Assembly (NCBI RefSeq): GCF_014133895.1
Contig: NC_050727.1
Location: 744,001 to 808,000 of the forward strand
Direction: 5' to 3'
Length of the DNA stretch: 64,000 nucleotides
Origin: Torulaspora globosa
Lineage: Eukaryota > Ascomycota > Saccharomycetes > Saccharomycetales > Saccharomycetaceae
Position 1 is the stretch's first letter. Every line of letters starts with the position of its first letter. The position numbers were made by a program, and so were the translations under genes. The notes beneath the pieces were generated by a model. That model worked only from the letters and a program-made list of their open reading frames with translations. It ran no database searches and was not told the origin of the DNA. This document shows positions 49,242 through 58,466 of this stretch, piece by piece.

Positions 49242-49602
49242 TTAAAATAGTTTAAATAGAGTATAAACGATGAAGAACAGTAGCAATGCCAACCCTACCA
49301 TTCTCCACACGTTATTCCCAGCATTCATTGATCTTGTCAGCCTACTGGAAGAATTACGAACGTTGTTAACCATAGAATCAAAAGAGTTGGATATCTGATT
49401 TATCACGGAGCTGTCCGCTGCGGCTTCATCACCTATTTCCTGGTTTATGTTTCTAAACGTTGCCAGCTTCCCAGCAAGACTCTCCAACTTTTGATCATTC
49501 TGCGCTGAGCCTGTCAGTAAATTATCAAAACCGAAGCTAGTTATCTTACCGTAAACTTTAACATACCCTGTTTTCAATCTGAGTATACCGTGAGCCAGAC
49601 AT
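49242..49602 (-). CDS. SFT1: Golgi SNARE Sft1 (spliced)
   Basis: Qc-type SNARE of intra-Golgi transport that works with Sed5, Gos1 and Ykt6. Exon 1 is 49567-49602, exon 2 is 49242-49499; the product is 97 aa. Exon 1 encodes MSGSRYTQIENR; splicing to NDQKLESLAGKLATFRNI gives an N terminus collinear with Sc Sft1. The unspliced frame would start at an internal ATG (49577) inside exon 1 read out of frame, with an intron-derived leader, so I reject that start. The SNARE helix covers about residues 14-70, and a single C-terminal anchor (VGLALLLFFIVYTLFKLF) ends the protein. Confidence 0.93.
49500..49566 (-). other. Spliceosomal intron of SFT1
   Basis: 67 nt on the minus strand: donor GTATGT, likely branch site TACTGAC (49513-49519), acceptor GCGCAG. 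Three AG dinucleotides lie within about 13 nt after the branch site; only the last restores the conserved frame. Confidence 0.88.
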
Positions 49603-49907
49603 GAACGCTTTCTGAAGCTGTTTTCTCAGTTGACAAGTGCAATATAAGGCTGGCCTTTACTGTCATTACAATTTTGTATTCGATCGGGGCGAACCCTACA
49701 ACGCAAGGCGAAATTAATAAAGCCAAAGAAGATGAACGGTAGTTAACTCAGAGTAGATCTTGGTGTTTAATTAACGTTTCGATTTCATATTAACTAAAAT
49801 CAATTGTTTAGGCGAAAATTTCACATCATTGAAGACAACCGCAACGACCTTCCAAGGCACATCAAGATTTATGAGGCACGGATGAAGAAACAATTTCTAA
49901 CAGAAAG

Positions 49908-49927
49908 TTAACTCACCTGAGTTAACG
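49908..49927. repeat. Palindromic pair of GTTAACTCA half-sites
   Basis: GTTAACTCA, two bases, then TGAGTTAAC: a perfect 9-bp inverted repeat with a CC spacer, between SFT1 and RPL14. Confidence 0.85.
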
Positions 49928-49974
49928 TACAACCGTAATCAGTCCTCTCAGATAAGATAAACTTTCGCATTCCA

Positions 49975-50019
49975 TAGGATTCCTACAATGAGGCTAGGCA
50001 TGCCTCAGGAAATCCTATC
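49975..50019. other. Two-stem hairpin with internal bulge
   Basis: ATAGGATTCC at the 5' side pairs with GGAAATCCTAT at the 3' side (one bulged A). Inside, TGAGGC pairs with GCCTCA around the loop TAGGCAT, with an unpaired TACAA on one side. Whether it acts as RNA or DNA structure is unknown. Confidence 0.7.
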
Positions 50020-50552
50020 CTAGATCGCAAATTATATCATCATTTGTGGTCTAAAGAACGGCACTTCCGTTGTAAATTGCTTCGAACTCCCTTAATATCC
50101 TTCAGGAGACTAGAAGTTTACAGTAAGGTTTATTTACAATGCTTGTAATTTAAACTAAAACTGAGCTGAGTCTGAACATCAAAGGCGAGGTCGTAGACGC
50201 ATTTTTCATATGACTGTTGTGTTTGCATCCTTACATTTTATCCACACACCACATAGAGAAGTGCGAATTTCTCTCAAGATTCTACTGAATTTTGTCCTTC
50301 GGCTTCGCGTCATGGGGCACCTCCGACCAGCTAGGCAGACACCGTACTGACTTGCTAGGCGACGTAGGCAGAACACCATCAAGCCACGCAGACGCCTCGG
50401 TAGCACCTTGTGTCAGGCTGGCTTCAAGCAACTTTCGCAGAATGAATCACCGACAGTAACGGGGAGCGGAACCTGTCTGATCAAGCTTGATAGGTGTTTA
50501 CCCAATATTAGAATTTCTTAATTGGAGTTCACTTGTGTCAAGCTTCCTATAG

Positions 50553-51150
<598 letters not shown>

Positions 51151-51326
51151 AGGATTAAATTAAGGTGACTGGAAACCTGTGGCATATAAATAATGTATCG
51201 TATGTAACTTTCTTCTAAATCGTTTCTTCATTTCGAAAATAATAAAGATTGAAAGCTTCCTTTGAAGATTTCAAATTCATGATATAAACAAATATACATA
51301 CATAATACAACTAACATAAGATCATC

Positions 51327-53036
51327 CTAGAAGACAAGCTCTGGTTTGATCACAATTAGTAAAAAGATTTTCTTGATGTTGTGAGTTAGTAATCCCCTTG
51401 AATCATTTTTCTCCAGAATAGATTCGATAGCAAAGCAAGTGTCCCCAATCGTTGAAGGTATCAAATAAATATTCTTCTCATAGCGCTGTTTATTTTTGAT
51501 TCCTATGATCTTCTCGTGACTTGTTAGAAACTCATAGAGCTTTTGATAATTAGCCGCTGATGAGTTCTCTATGTCTTCCTGTCTCCTCGGAATCAGCTCA
51601 TAAAGCAAAAACGCTCTCGTGGCCTGCATTTCGTGTAAATAGCTGAGGACTTTACCCCTTGATAGACGACCTTCAACAGATAAGTGCGCATCGCCAAAGG
51701 CTTTCATGTAAGGATTATTCTTTAACTCTTTTGAAGCCCCTAAGTACTTAAGCAACCCAGAAAACTCTACGTCGATGTCTGGATACAAAAGATCAACCTC
51801 AATCAGGCCATCTTGAGATTCTTTATTGCTTTCTTTTGTCATTTCCATTTGCTCTGGCAGCTCGAAAGCTATCTCTTTCGGCTTGGACGTCCCAACTTCG
51901 TTGGCATCCGACTCATCATGGCGCGAAATCACATGCTTTGAGTAAAAGGCATCCTCCTCCGGTTGGAATTCATCTTGTGCTTCGATAAGTTCTTCGCCTT
52001 TGTGAGTCTTGATCCATTTCGGTTTATCCGGTTGTTCAATTATCAATTGATCCAGCGACTGTGACTCTATCTTCTCTTTGAAAGCTTGCAAATCAGGGTT
52101 GGCCAACTCTTGTGCGTTCATTCTAGCTAATTTTGATAACGGTATGTGACCATTTATAACATGCGTCTTCAATATCAGATTCTTCTTGTCTTTCAGGTTC
52201 GAGAAAAGGCTCCTGACCTTCTCTGGGTAAAATTTATTCAGGCGACTGGACTCCATATCAAAGCAAGCTTCATACAACTCTTTCTCTAAATTCTTGGACA
52301 TCCTATCAGCGAGCTCCTCGCTGTCATTGACGTCACTCGGTTGCTCATAAACTTTAGCCTCAATTGTGTCGGGTATGATGAATTTACTAAAAAGATCCTT
52401 AAACATCTTCACCGCATTGTGCCTGAGCCTAGTGTCACCCTCAGCTTCATCGGATACGGTAGATGATTTTCTCCTCTTAGTGGAAACGTTTCCAGCGCTA
52501 CTCGACACGCTACGGCGCTGATGTTGGCGGCTGCGCTGCCGCTTCCCGGAGACCACGTCCTCATCGTCATCGTCATCGTCAATGTTGTCATCAGGATTCT
52601 CGTAAGGCTTCTCATGGTCGGCTCCGTCATCCAATTGGTATTCCTTATCACCGTGCTCTAAAAGATGCGTATATTTGGAAGGATTGCACTGATCACAGAA
52701 ATATGTTCCATCCGCGTTCAACAATCTATCAATGTTATCCTCTCCATTTGTCATGCAACGGATGTGCTGCCAGGAATTGCAACCGTCACACTGAACCATG
52801 TCTCCGTACGCATCATTTTCCGCATCATAATTCTCATCATTCGCTCCACACACTGGACATCTTACGGTGCCTTCATCCTCATTGCCACCATCCCCATTCT
52901 CAGCTTTTAACCCACCGTCATCATGTTGCTCACCACTGCGCCGACTCTTATAATAAGAACCCGGTTCCTGCTCCATCATCGCCTGCAAATGCTTGTTTTG
53001 GCCTTTAGTGGATCTTGAAGAGACACGTATCGACAT
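51327..53036 (-). CDS. BYE1: Bye1, PHD/TFIIS-like elongation regulator
   Basis: 569 aa nuclear protein that binds Pol II and H3K4me3 chromatin. A PHD finger lies at about residues 58-118 (CPVCGANDEN, MVQCDGCNSWQHIRCM, CDQCNPSKY). An acidic stretch (DDDDDDEDVVSGK) and a basic patch follow. The TFIIS central domain is at about residues 205-320 (RHNAVKMFKDLFSKFI, LEKELYEACFD, LKDKKNLILKTHVINGHI). The C-terminal SPOC-like domain covers about 410-569 (GRLSRGKVLSYLHEMQATRAF). No TFIIS zinc ribbon, as known for Bye1. Neighbour of RPL14 and AUR1 as in Sc YKL005C. Confidence 0.95.
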   Translation of the reverse strand: MSIRVSSRSTKGQNKHLQAMMEQEPGSYYKSRRSGEQHDDGGLKAENGDGGNEDEGTVRCPVCGANDENYDAENDAYGDMVQCDGCNSWQHIRCMTNGEDNIDRLLNADGTYFCDQCNPSKYTHLLEHGDKEYQLDDGADHEKPYENPDDNIDDDDDDEDVVSGKRQRSRQHQRRSVSSSAGNVSTKRRKSSTVSDEAEGDTRLRHNAVKMFKDLFSKFIIPDTIEAKVYEQPSDVNDSEELADRMSKNLEKELYEACFDMESSRLNKFYPEKVRSLFSNLKDKKNLILKTHVINGHIPLSKLARMNAQELANPDLQAFKEKIESQSLDQLIIEQPDKPKWIKTHKGEELIEAQDEFQPEEDAFYSKHVISRHDESDANEVGTSKPKEIAFELPEQMEMTKESNKESQDGLIEVDLLYPDIDVEFSGLLKYLGASKELKNNPYMKAFGDAHLSVEGRLSRGKVLSYLHEMQATRAFLLYELIPRRQEDIENSSAANYQKLYEFLTSHEKIIGIKNKQRYEKNIYLIPSTIGDTCFAIESILEKNDSRGLLTHNIKKIFLLIVIKPELVF

Positions 53037-53899
53037 CTCTTATAGAAGAATACTGATTTAAGAACTCCAAGATACTGGTGAGAGAGGATCGCTATAAAAG
53101 GGCTTATGATTCTCTTCAAAAGAGCTTACACTGATGAAAATTTAAAACAAATGAAAAGCTTTCAAAGACTCAAAGACCTTATCTGTAGCCTTCCTAACCA
53201 AATAACTGAACTTTCCCTTGTCTAGTGACCTATTGGCTTAACTACTTCATACAAGCTTGCTCTTCTCATCGCTGTAAACTCCAAGACGTCGTATCCTTAA
53301 TACTCTGAAAACAGTGTTAATCCGGGTAACAGGATACTCCTTTAAAAGCATTTTCGAGAAACAATTCCTCATCAAAACAAAGAGAAACAGCAGGCTTTGA
53401 AATCCATTCTCTCGCCGTCCAATCTTGCTTGATTCCTGGAGGTTCTCCGTTCTGGTTCATCGAGTTAAGATAAGTTAGTCACTAGTGGGTCCTCAGGTGC
53501 TTCGTTTCTTTTTCCGAGCGGGCATAAGTCTAAGCGCAGCGCAGAGGTAGTTCTTTTGTTTTATTTCCTATCTGTTATTCACAACTTTATTTGCAAGTCG
53601 CTTGAGATAGCATACACTGGAGCCAGAGTAAAGCTACTCAGAAACTAGGCTGAAATATTGTGTGATTTACACGGAACCAAGACATCGAGGGTCAGAAAGA
53701 GGTTTTACGGTTTGGTCCATTCCTGCGAATCTAAGTGTTTTCGGGTTCTTACATTGTTCTCTCGTTCCTAAGAAACCTGCTATCGGGTTTATTCGTTTCA
53801 CGTTCGTCAGGCCGCCGCTCACCAGCATAGTTAAGCAATACCCTGTCCTTTTACGCTTTCAGTTCGCAACACCTTCTGTACAACACTTATCGAAGGACG
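53037..53899. promoter_or_regulatory. Divergent promoter of BYE1 and AUR1
   Basis: 863 bp without a supported gene; a 106-codon frame that overlaps the AUR1 start begins with GTG. A Reb1 site (CCGGGTAA) is at 53322-53329. Confidence 0.6.
53322..53329 (-). promoter_or_regulatory. Reb1 site between BYE1 and AUR1
   Basis: CCGGGTAA, complement of TTACCCGG, about 290 bp upstream of the BYE1 ATG. Confidence 0.65.
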
Positions 53900-55144
53900 A
53901 TGAATGCGGTGCGAAACTTTTTCCTTTCAGAAAGGCCTCCCTACTCACATGTCGCAGACCTGGAGACAAGTTTCGATCCTAGGGTGACTTTAAACAAGCT
54001 GCAACGATACAAACCTACAGTGAAAGATGTTTTCCATTATACCTTTCTAGGATCGATATTTTTATTTGTTTTCATTACAAATCCAGCGCCTTGGCTCTAT
54101 AAAGTACTGGTTTATTCCTTCCTGGGTTTGCTTTTCATGATTCCCATCACATCACAGTTTTTCTTCAATGCTTTACCAATTTTGACGTGGGTGGCCCTTT
54201 ACTTTACCTCTTCGTACTTTCCGGCTAGTCACAGGCCAAAGATTACAGTGAAGGTGCTGCCCGCTGTGGAAACTGTATTGTATGGTGATAACTTGAGTGA
54301 TATCCTGGCGACTTCGACCAATATGTTCCTGGACATTTTAGCTTGGATACCTTATGGATTATTTCACTTCGGTGCTCCTTTCGTGGTGGCTATCATTCTA
54401 TTTCTTTTTGGGCCTCCAACGGTGCTGAGAGGATATGCTTTCGCTTTCGGCTACATGAATTTGATTGGTGTCATAATTCAAAATACATTTCCAGCAGCTC
54501 CTCCTTGGTACAAAATATTGTATGGTTTGGAGTCTGCTCACTATGGTATGCACGGTTCTCCTGGTGGTTTAGCCAGAATAGACAAGCTACTGGGGATCAA
54601 TCTGTATACCAGCGGCTTCACAAACTCTTCCGTTATCTTCGGAGCCTTCCCATCACTTCATTCTGGTTGTGCCACAATGGAGGCTCTTTTCTTCTCATAT
54701 TGTTTTCCCAAATTAAAGCCAATTTTCATCGTTTATGTTTGCTGGCTGTGGTGGTCTACGATGTATTTGACTCATCATTATTTTATTGACCTCGTCGCCG
54801 GATCTGTTCTTTCGTATACCATCTTCCAGTATACCAAGTATACGCATCTCCCCGTCGACACCAGTCTATTTTGCAGATGGTCATATGCCGATGTTGAGAC
54901 TTATGATGTTTCGAAAATGAATCCATTGCGTGCTGATCCAAATGATGTGGAAAACGTTCCTCTTTCGAATTTGGAACTCGATTTTGAGTTAAACTCTATG
55001 GATGAAGCAAGCCGCACTTCCTCAATCTTTGACGGCCCCACATCAACTTCCAGATCCTCGGCGACGTCTAATACGTCATTGGCTGAGTTTCAACACGACT
55101 ATGCTAGCGCTTCTCCCAGGCTCAATAAGTCAAGATTTGACTGA
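53900..55144 (+). CDS. AUR1: Inositol phosphorylceramide synthase Aur1
   Basis: Golgi enzyme that moves phosphoinositol from phosphatidylinositol to ceramide; the target of aureobasidin A. 414 aa with six or more hydrophobic segments. Catalytic motifs: GLESAHYGMHGSPGGLARID, FGAFPSLHSGCATMEAL (conserved His) and THHYFIDLVAGSV (conserved His/Asp), the lipid-phosphate-phosphatase-like triad. The segment GLFHFGAPFVV, where Sc resistance changes occur, looks wild type. The C-terminal ~85 residues are Ser/Thr-rich and cytosolic. With LAG1/LAC1 8 kb away, two successive steps of complex sphingolipid synthesis are linked. Confidence 0.98.
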   Translation: MNAVRNFFLSERPPYSHVADLETSFDPRVTLNKLQRYKPTVKDVFHYTFLGSIFLFVFITNPAPWLYKVLVYSFLGLLFMIPITSQFFFNALPILTWVALYFTSSYFPASHRPKITVKVLPAVETVLYGDNLSDILATSTNMFLDILAWIPYGLFHFGAPFVVAIILFLFGPPTVLRGYAFAFGYMNLIGVIIQNTFPAAPPWYKILYGLESAHYGMHGSPGGLARIDKLLGINLYTSGFTNSSVIFGAFPSLHSGCATMEALFFSYCFPKLKPIFIVYVCWLWWSTMYLTHHYFIDLVAGSVLSYTIFQYTKYTHLPVDTSLFCRWSYADVETYDVSKMNPLRADPNDVENVPLSNLELDFELNSMDEASRTSSIFDGPTSTSRSSATSNTSLAEFQHDYASASPRLNKSRFD

Positions 55145-55493
55145 CAGCAGCAGAAGGCAGATTCATTTACGACGATATGACCATTCTATTTGACGAGATT
55201 ACATTTCCATTCCTAATAGCGCCCGCTTTTCTCTTGCTGTTCGTTCAAAGTCAACCTGATAGACTAGAAGACATCGCTCTTTTTGCCCGGTTTTAAAGGA
55301 AAATGTTATCTTGTTTTCTGTTCAAAAAGATTACCACTAATAGAACTCATTCGATACCACGAAGTCCGGTTTGTACAAAAGTAACTGCTGAAAAGAGAGT
55401 CTATGTCAATGATTTGTAGTAATTATATTGATCTTTTTCATTTAAGACCGTTTTCGGTTTTATGTACAAGTTACCATGCTGTGATATATGCGT
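55145..55493. other. AUR1-MRP17 convergent 3' region
   Basis: 349 bp between two convergent stop codons, AT-rich, expected to hold both 3' UTRs and poly(A) sites. I see nothing else. Confidence 0.5.
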
Positions 55494-55883
55494 CTACATG
55501 AAATTTCTATTCACCTTTTCCAAAATTGAATTATAACCTAAAGATCTTTCCACAGAAGAAGCCATATCCAGTTGCTTGTCATTTTGGACTTTGATAATCG
55601 ACGATCTGATTACCCTTGGATCATTTTTCAAAGTCCTTAAAATTTCAGACTGCACGGCTGCTGAAGAATCGAAAAGCATCAAGAAATGATAGCCTTGAAA
55701 ATGCTGCTCTTGATCTTTTTTCATAACTTTTGGCAATAACTTATTTCCTATTGGTAGTATCTTTCTCACCACACCTCTGTTCTGAATCACTAATTTTCCA
55801 ATCGTGGCGACTAAATCCTTGGCCTCTTTGTTTGGCATTGAAGGGCTTAGGACACGTACTATTCCTACCAGCTCATATAACAT
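55494..55883 (-). CDS. MRP17: Mitochondrial ribosomal protein bS6m (Mrp17)
   Basis: 129 aa S6-type protein of the mitochondrial 37S subunit. It begins [15 protein letters not shown], the S6 first strand, and continues [20 protein letters not shown] and [20 protein letters not shown], all typical of bacterial S6. No cleavable presequence is obvious. Divergent from DID4, with a CACGTG E-box between. Matches Sc YKL003C by position. Confidence 0.95.
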   Translation of the reverse strand: MLYELVGIVRVLSPSMPNKEAKDLVATIGKLVIQNRGVVRKILPIGNKLLPKVMKKDQEQHFQGYHFLMLFDSSAAVQSEILRTLKNDPRVIRSSIIKVQNDKQLDMASSVERSLGYNSILEKVNRNFM

Positions 55884-56010
55884 ATCTGCTCCCTTACTGA
55901 TTACAAAATTGGGCTGAAATTAACTTCACTGCAATATCAACATCATATAAGCGAGCTCGATGTTCTTTCTAGTGGAGAGGTTCCTAGGATTTGGTATTTT
56001 TCGTCTGCTA

Positions 56011-56020
56011 GTCACGTGAT
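56011..56020. promoter_or_regulatory. Cbf1-type E-box between MRP17 and DID4
   Basis: GTCACGTGAT, containing CACGTG and the full RTCACRTG Cbf1 site on both strands, in the 265-bp divergent promoter. No AT-rich flank, so it is not a centromere element. Confidence 0.65.
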
Positions 56021-56148
56021 CTAAGCTTTAAGTCTCAAGCGAATTGATACCGGCCATCGAGGCCATAGGAGGTTAATCAAGAAGAAGCCTCCAAGGAGGG
56101 TCGTTGTATCGGTCGGCTAGTTAAAGCCCGACTGCTTTGAGTATCATC

Positions 56149-56915
56149 ATGAATGTGTTCCAGTGGGCTTTCGGCAAAAGCATAACGCCCCAAGAGAGGT
56201 TGAAGAGAGTATGTCGCATCAATTGAAGAAGAAAAATGTACCTACTGCCTATGAAGTATTACTGACCACAAGATTTTTTAAGAACCAAAGAGCTTTGGAG
56301 AGAACTCAGAGAGAACTTGATAGAGAGAAAAGGAAATTGGAAACGCAAGAGAAAAAATTGGTTGCCGATATCAAAGGATCTGCTAAGAATGGGCAAGTGG
56401 CCGCCGCTAAGGTGCAGGCTAAGGATCTCGTTAGAACCAAGAATCACATTCAAAAATTTGACAATATGAAGACTCAACTTCAGGCTATATCGCTAAGGAT
56501 CCAGGCTGTCAGAAGTAGTGATCAAATGACTAGATCGATGAGAGAAGCGACACTGCTACTTGCTGGTATGAACAGGTCAATGAATTTACCCCAATTACAA
56601 CGTATATCAATGGAGTTCGAGAAGCAGAACGATCTGATGGACCAGAGGCAAGAGTTCATGGATGAGTCGATAGATAATGTCATGGGAGATGAGTTGGATG
56701 AGGACGAAGAGGCCGAAGAGATTGTCAACAAGGTATTAGACGAAATTGGAGTTGATTTAAACGCCCAATTACATAAGGCACCCCAGGATGTCGTGGTCAA
56801 TAGTGCTGTTGAACCTGCTCAACTCGCAGCTGAACGAATGGATGCTACGGGAGGGAATGGTCCGAACAGCGCTGATGATGAGCTACAAGCACGATTAAAC
56901 AGTCTTAAGAGATGA
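56149..56915 (+). CDS. DID4: ESCRT-III subunit Did4/Vps2 (spliced)
   Basis: 230 aa. Exon 1 is 56149-56208 (MNVFQWAFGKSITPQERLKR), exon 2 is 56283-56915 (NQRALERTQRELDREKRKL...). The join exactly restores the Snf7-domain N terminus; Sc DID4 carries an intron at the same codon. Did4 with Vps24 completes the ESCRT-III filament and recruits Vps4. Snf7 helices run to about residue 160 (SAKNGQVAAAKVQAKDLVR, QLQAISLRIQAVRSSDQM). An acidic segment (DELDEDEEAEEIVNKVL) follows. The C-terminal MIM1 helix ends DDELQARLNSLKR, the Vps4-binding motif. Confidence 0.96.
56209..56282 (+). other. Spliceosomal intron of DID4
   Basis: 74 nt, phase 0: donor GTATGT, likely branch site TACTGAC (56260-56266), acceptor TTTTTTAAG. 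The acceptor ends in AAG, less usual than CAG/TAG. Confidence 0.9.
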
Positions 56916-56992
56916 TGATACTGAGCACCTGTTAGACAGGGGAAATTATGAACTTAGGCACGCCTAATGAGGCGCAGGAATCAATTTATAAG

Positions 56993-57601
56993 CTATAAAT
57001 CTTGTCTAATCAATCCCTCCTTGAGCAAGTACTCGTAAATAGTGGCTGAGCACTCCTCTATTGACTTCAAGTCGCTTCTGAGATGAATCTCGGGATTTTC
57101 AGGTGCTTCATAAGGCGCTGAGATTCCGGTGAAGTCTTTAATGATACCCTCTCTAGCCTTCTTATATAGGCCTTTGGGATCCCTTTGCTCAGCCACTTCT
57201 AAAGGAACATCCACGAATACTTCGATGAATTTCAAACCGCTTTCTTTATGTAGCTCACGAGCTCCGTCACGGTCGATCCTATAAGGAGATATGAACGATG
57301 TTATGCTGATGGTACACGAATCAGCAAACAGCTTAGATACTTCGCTGATTCTTCTGATATTCTCGTTTCTATCCTTCTCAGAAAATCCTAGATCCTTATT
57401 TAAGCCAAATCTGATGTTGTCGCCATCTAACCTGTATGCTGCAACACCTTTTTGCAAAAGCAATTGCTCAAGAGCGCATGCAATAGTGCTTTTTCCAGAA
57501 GCGCTCAAACCTGTCAACCAAATGGTACAACCCTCTTGATTCCTCAAAGCCTTACGCTCCGAGTAAGTTAGATTAGGGTGCCAGGTGATGTTGGTTGCCA
57601 T
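56993..57601 (-). CDS. MET14: Adenylylsulfate (APS) kinase Met14
   Basis: 202 aa. Phosphorylates adenosine 5'-phosphosulfate to PAPS, the second step of sulfate assimilation. The P-loop GLSASGKST is at residues 31-39, then [18 protein letters not shown] (APS binding), [16 protein letters not shown] and [15 protein letters not shown], all typical of APS kinases. Length is equal to that of Sc Met14. A perfect TCACGTG lies 243 bp upstream, the Cbf1-Met4-Met28 site expected of MET genes. Sc MET14 (YKL001C) borders CEN11, as here. Confidence 0.98.
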   Translation of the reverse strand: MATNITWHPNLTYSERKALRNQEGCTIWLTGLSASGKSTIACALEQLLLQKGVAAYRLDGDNIRFGLNKDLGFSEKDRNENIRRISEVSKLFADSCTISITSFISPYRIDRDGARELHKESGLKFIEVFVDVPLEVAEQRDPKGLYKKAREGIIKDFTGISAPYEAPENPEIHLRSDLKSIEECSATIYEYLLKEGLIRQDL

Positions 57602-58036
57602 GTGGATTTCGGTTATATTTTGACGCGCTTCTGCTGGAGCGTTGCGGATAATTAAGCTTTCAAAGTGAAAGAACGTTGAAACAATTGTAGTATTTACAAT
57701 GGAACTAACTCGTAATGCCTTCTATATAAATACTTTGCGCCAATACCTAAGATAGCGTATCCTGGACCTTCTCGAGATTATTCTTCTGATCGTTTAAGGA
57801 TTCCACCACCACTAAAGAGAGTGGCTCACTTTCTTATACCAAGCACGTGATATTGCTATTACGCATGCCAAGCCTATTCACGCAAGTCATCAAGACCACA
57901 TACCCTGAAGAGATAACTGCAAGAACTGAAATACCAGGTGAGGACCGAGCATTTAAGCGATAAACCAGTGATTAAACTTCGCAAACTATATGTTGGGCTG
58001 TATAATCGTGTATGATGAGATACTTTGATAATCTAA
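57602..58036. promoter_or_regulatory. MET14 promoter region
   Basis: Sequence upstream of MET14 up to the candidate CDEIII. It has a Cbf1 site (57844-57850). No gene is supported. Confidence 0.6.
57844..57850 (-). promoter_or_regulatory. Cbf1 site (TCACGTG) of MET14
   Basis: Minus-strand TCACGTG, in the orientation of MET14 and 243 bp from its ATG. Sulfur-pathway genes use this element for Cbf1/Met4/Met28. The sequences on both sides are not AT-rich, so I do not read it as CDEI. Confidence 0.75.
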
Positions 58037-58211
58037 TTTTTCGTTTCGGAAGCTGTACCCAAGGAAGTTTTTTGAATACATCATGTCTAAAATGCTATTA
58101 ATGTTGAGGAAAGATTAAGATGTTGATTTTGGCCATTGAATAATAAACTAAATATAAAAACAAATGTCTAAAATAAAATACTTGTTAAAATATTTTTTTG
58201 AGTCAGCTGAC
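58037..58211 (-). other. Candidate point centromere (CEN11-equivalent)
   Basis: Minus-strand CDEIII candidate at 58037-58061: it begins TGGGTACAG and has the core CTTCCGAAACGAAAAA, matching the TTCCGAAANNNAAAA core (including the essential CCG) of the yeast CDEIII. Upstream on that strand, 58062-58203 is about 78% A+T by hand count (the half nearest CDEI about 88%), a CDEII-like tract of ~142 bp. It ends at GTCAGCTG (58204-58211), which differs from RTCACRTG at two positions, so CDEI is weak. Position between MET14 and VPS1 is exactly that of Sc CEN11. The CDEIII left half is poorly conserved. Confidence 0.62.
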
Positions 58212-58466
58212 GTTAGCTCAGTAGAGATAACGTGTGCCAAATTTCGCAGTATCATTAAGCGCCATCTCGCTTTACGATTCCACCATGAAAATGTCTCGAT
58301 TTATTATGTTCTTGACTTAAGCAAAATAAGAGACGCTATCCTATTTTCGCAGTAATCTTTTCGTAGTAATCTCTATCTAGATTTGCATACCTTTATTTAA
58401 CTCACGACCTGCTGCTAGATGTTGATGATTGGAATCAGACCAAAAAAGACAGATCATTTATCTACT

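Noticed and set aside
49242..49577. Unspliced 111-aa version of SFT1
   Set aside because: The first ~26 residues are intron-derived; splicing with GTATGT/GCGCAG gives a 97-aa protein collinear with Sft1.
50037..50043. C box of a snoRNA on the minus strand
   Set aside because: ATGATGA is present, but no convincing D box with terminal stem or rRNA-complementary guide could be identified by eye.
53662..53982. 106-codon ORF before AUR1
   Set aside because: Starts with GTG and overlaps the AUR1 N terminus out of frame.
56163..56282. Unspliced N terminus of DID4 starting near 56163
   Set aside because: No proper ATG start and no similarity; the spliced exon 1 at 56149 restores the Snf7 N terminus.
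57844..57851. ATCACGTG on the minus strand as centromere CDEI
   Set aside because: No AT-rich CDEII follows on that strand; it is better explained as the Cbf1 site of MET14.
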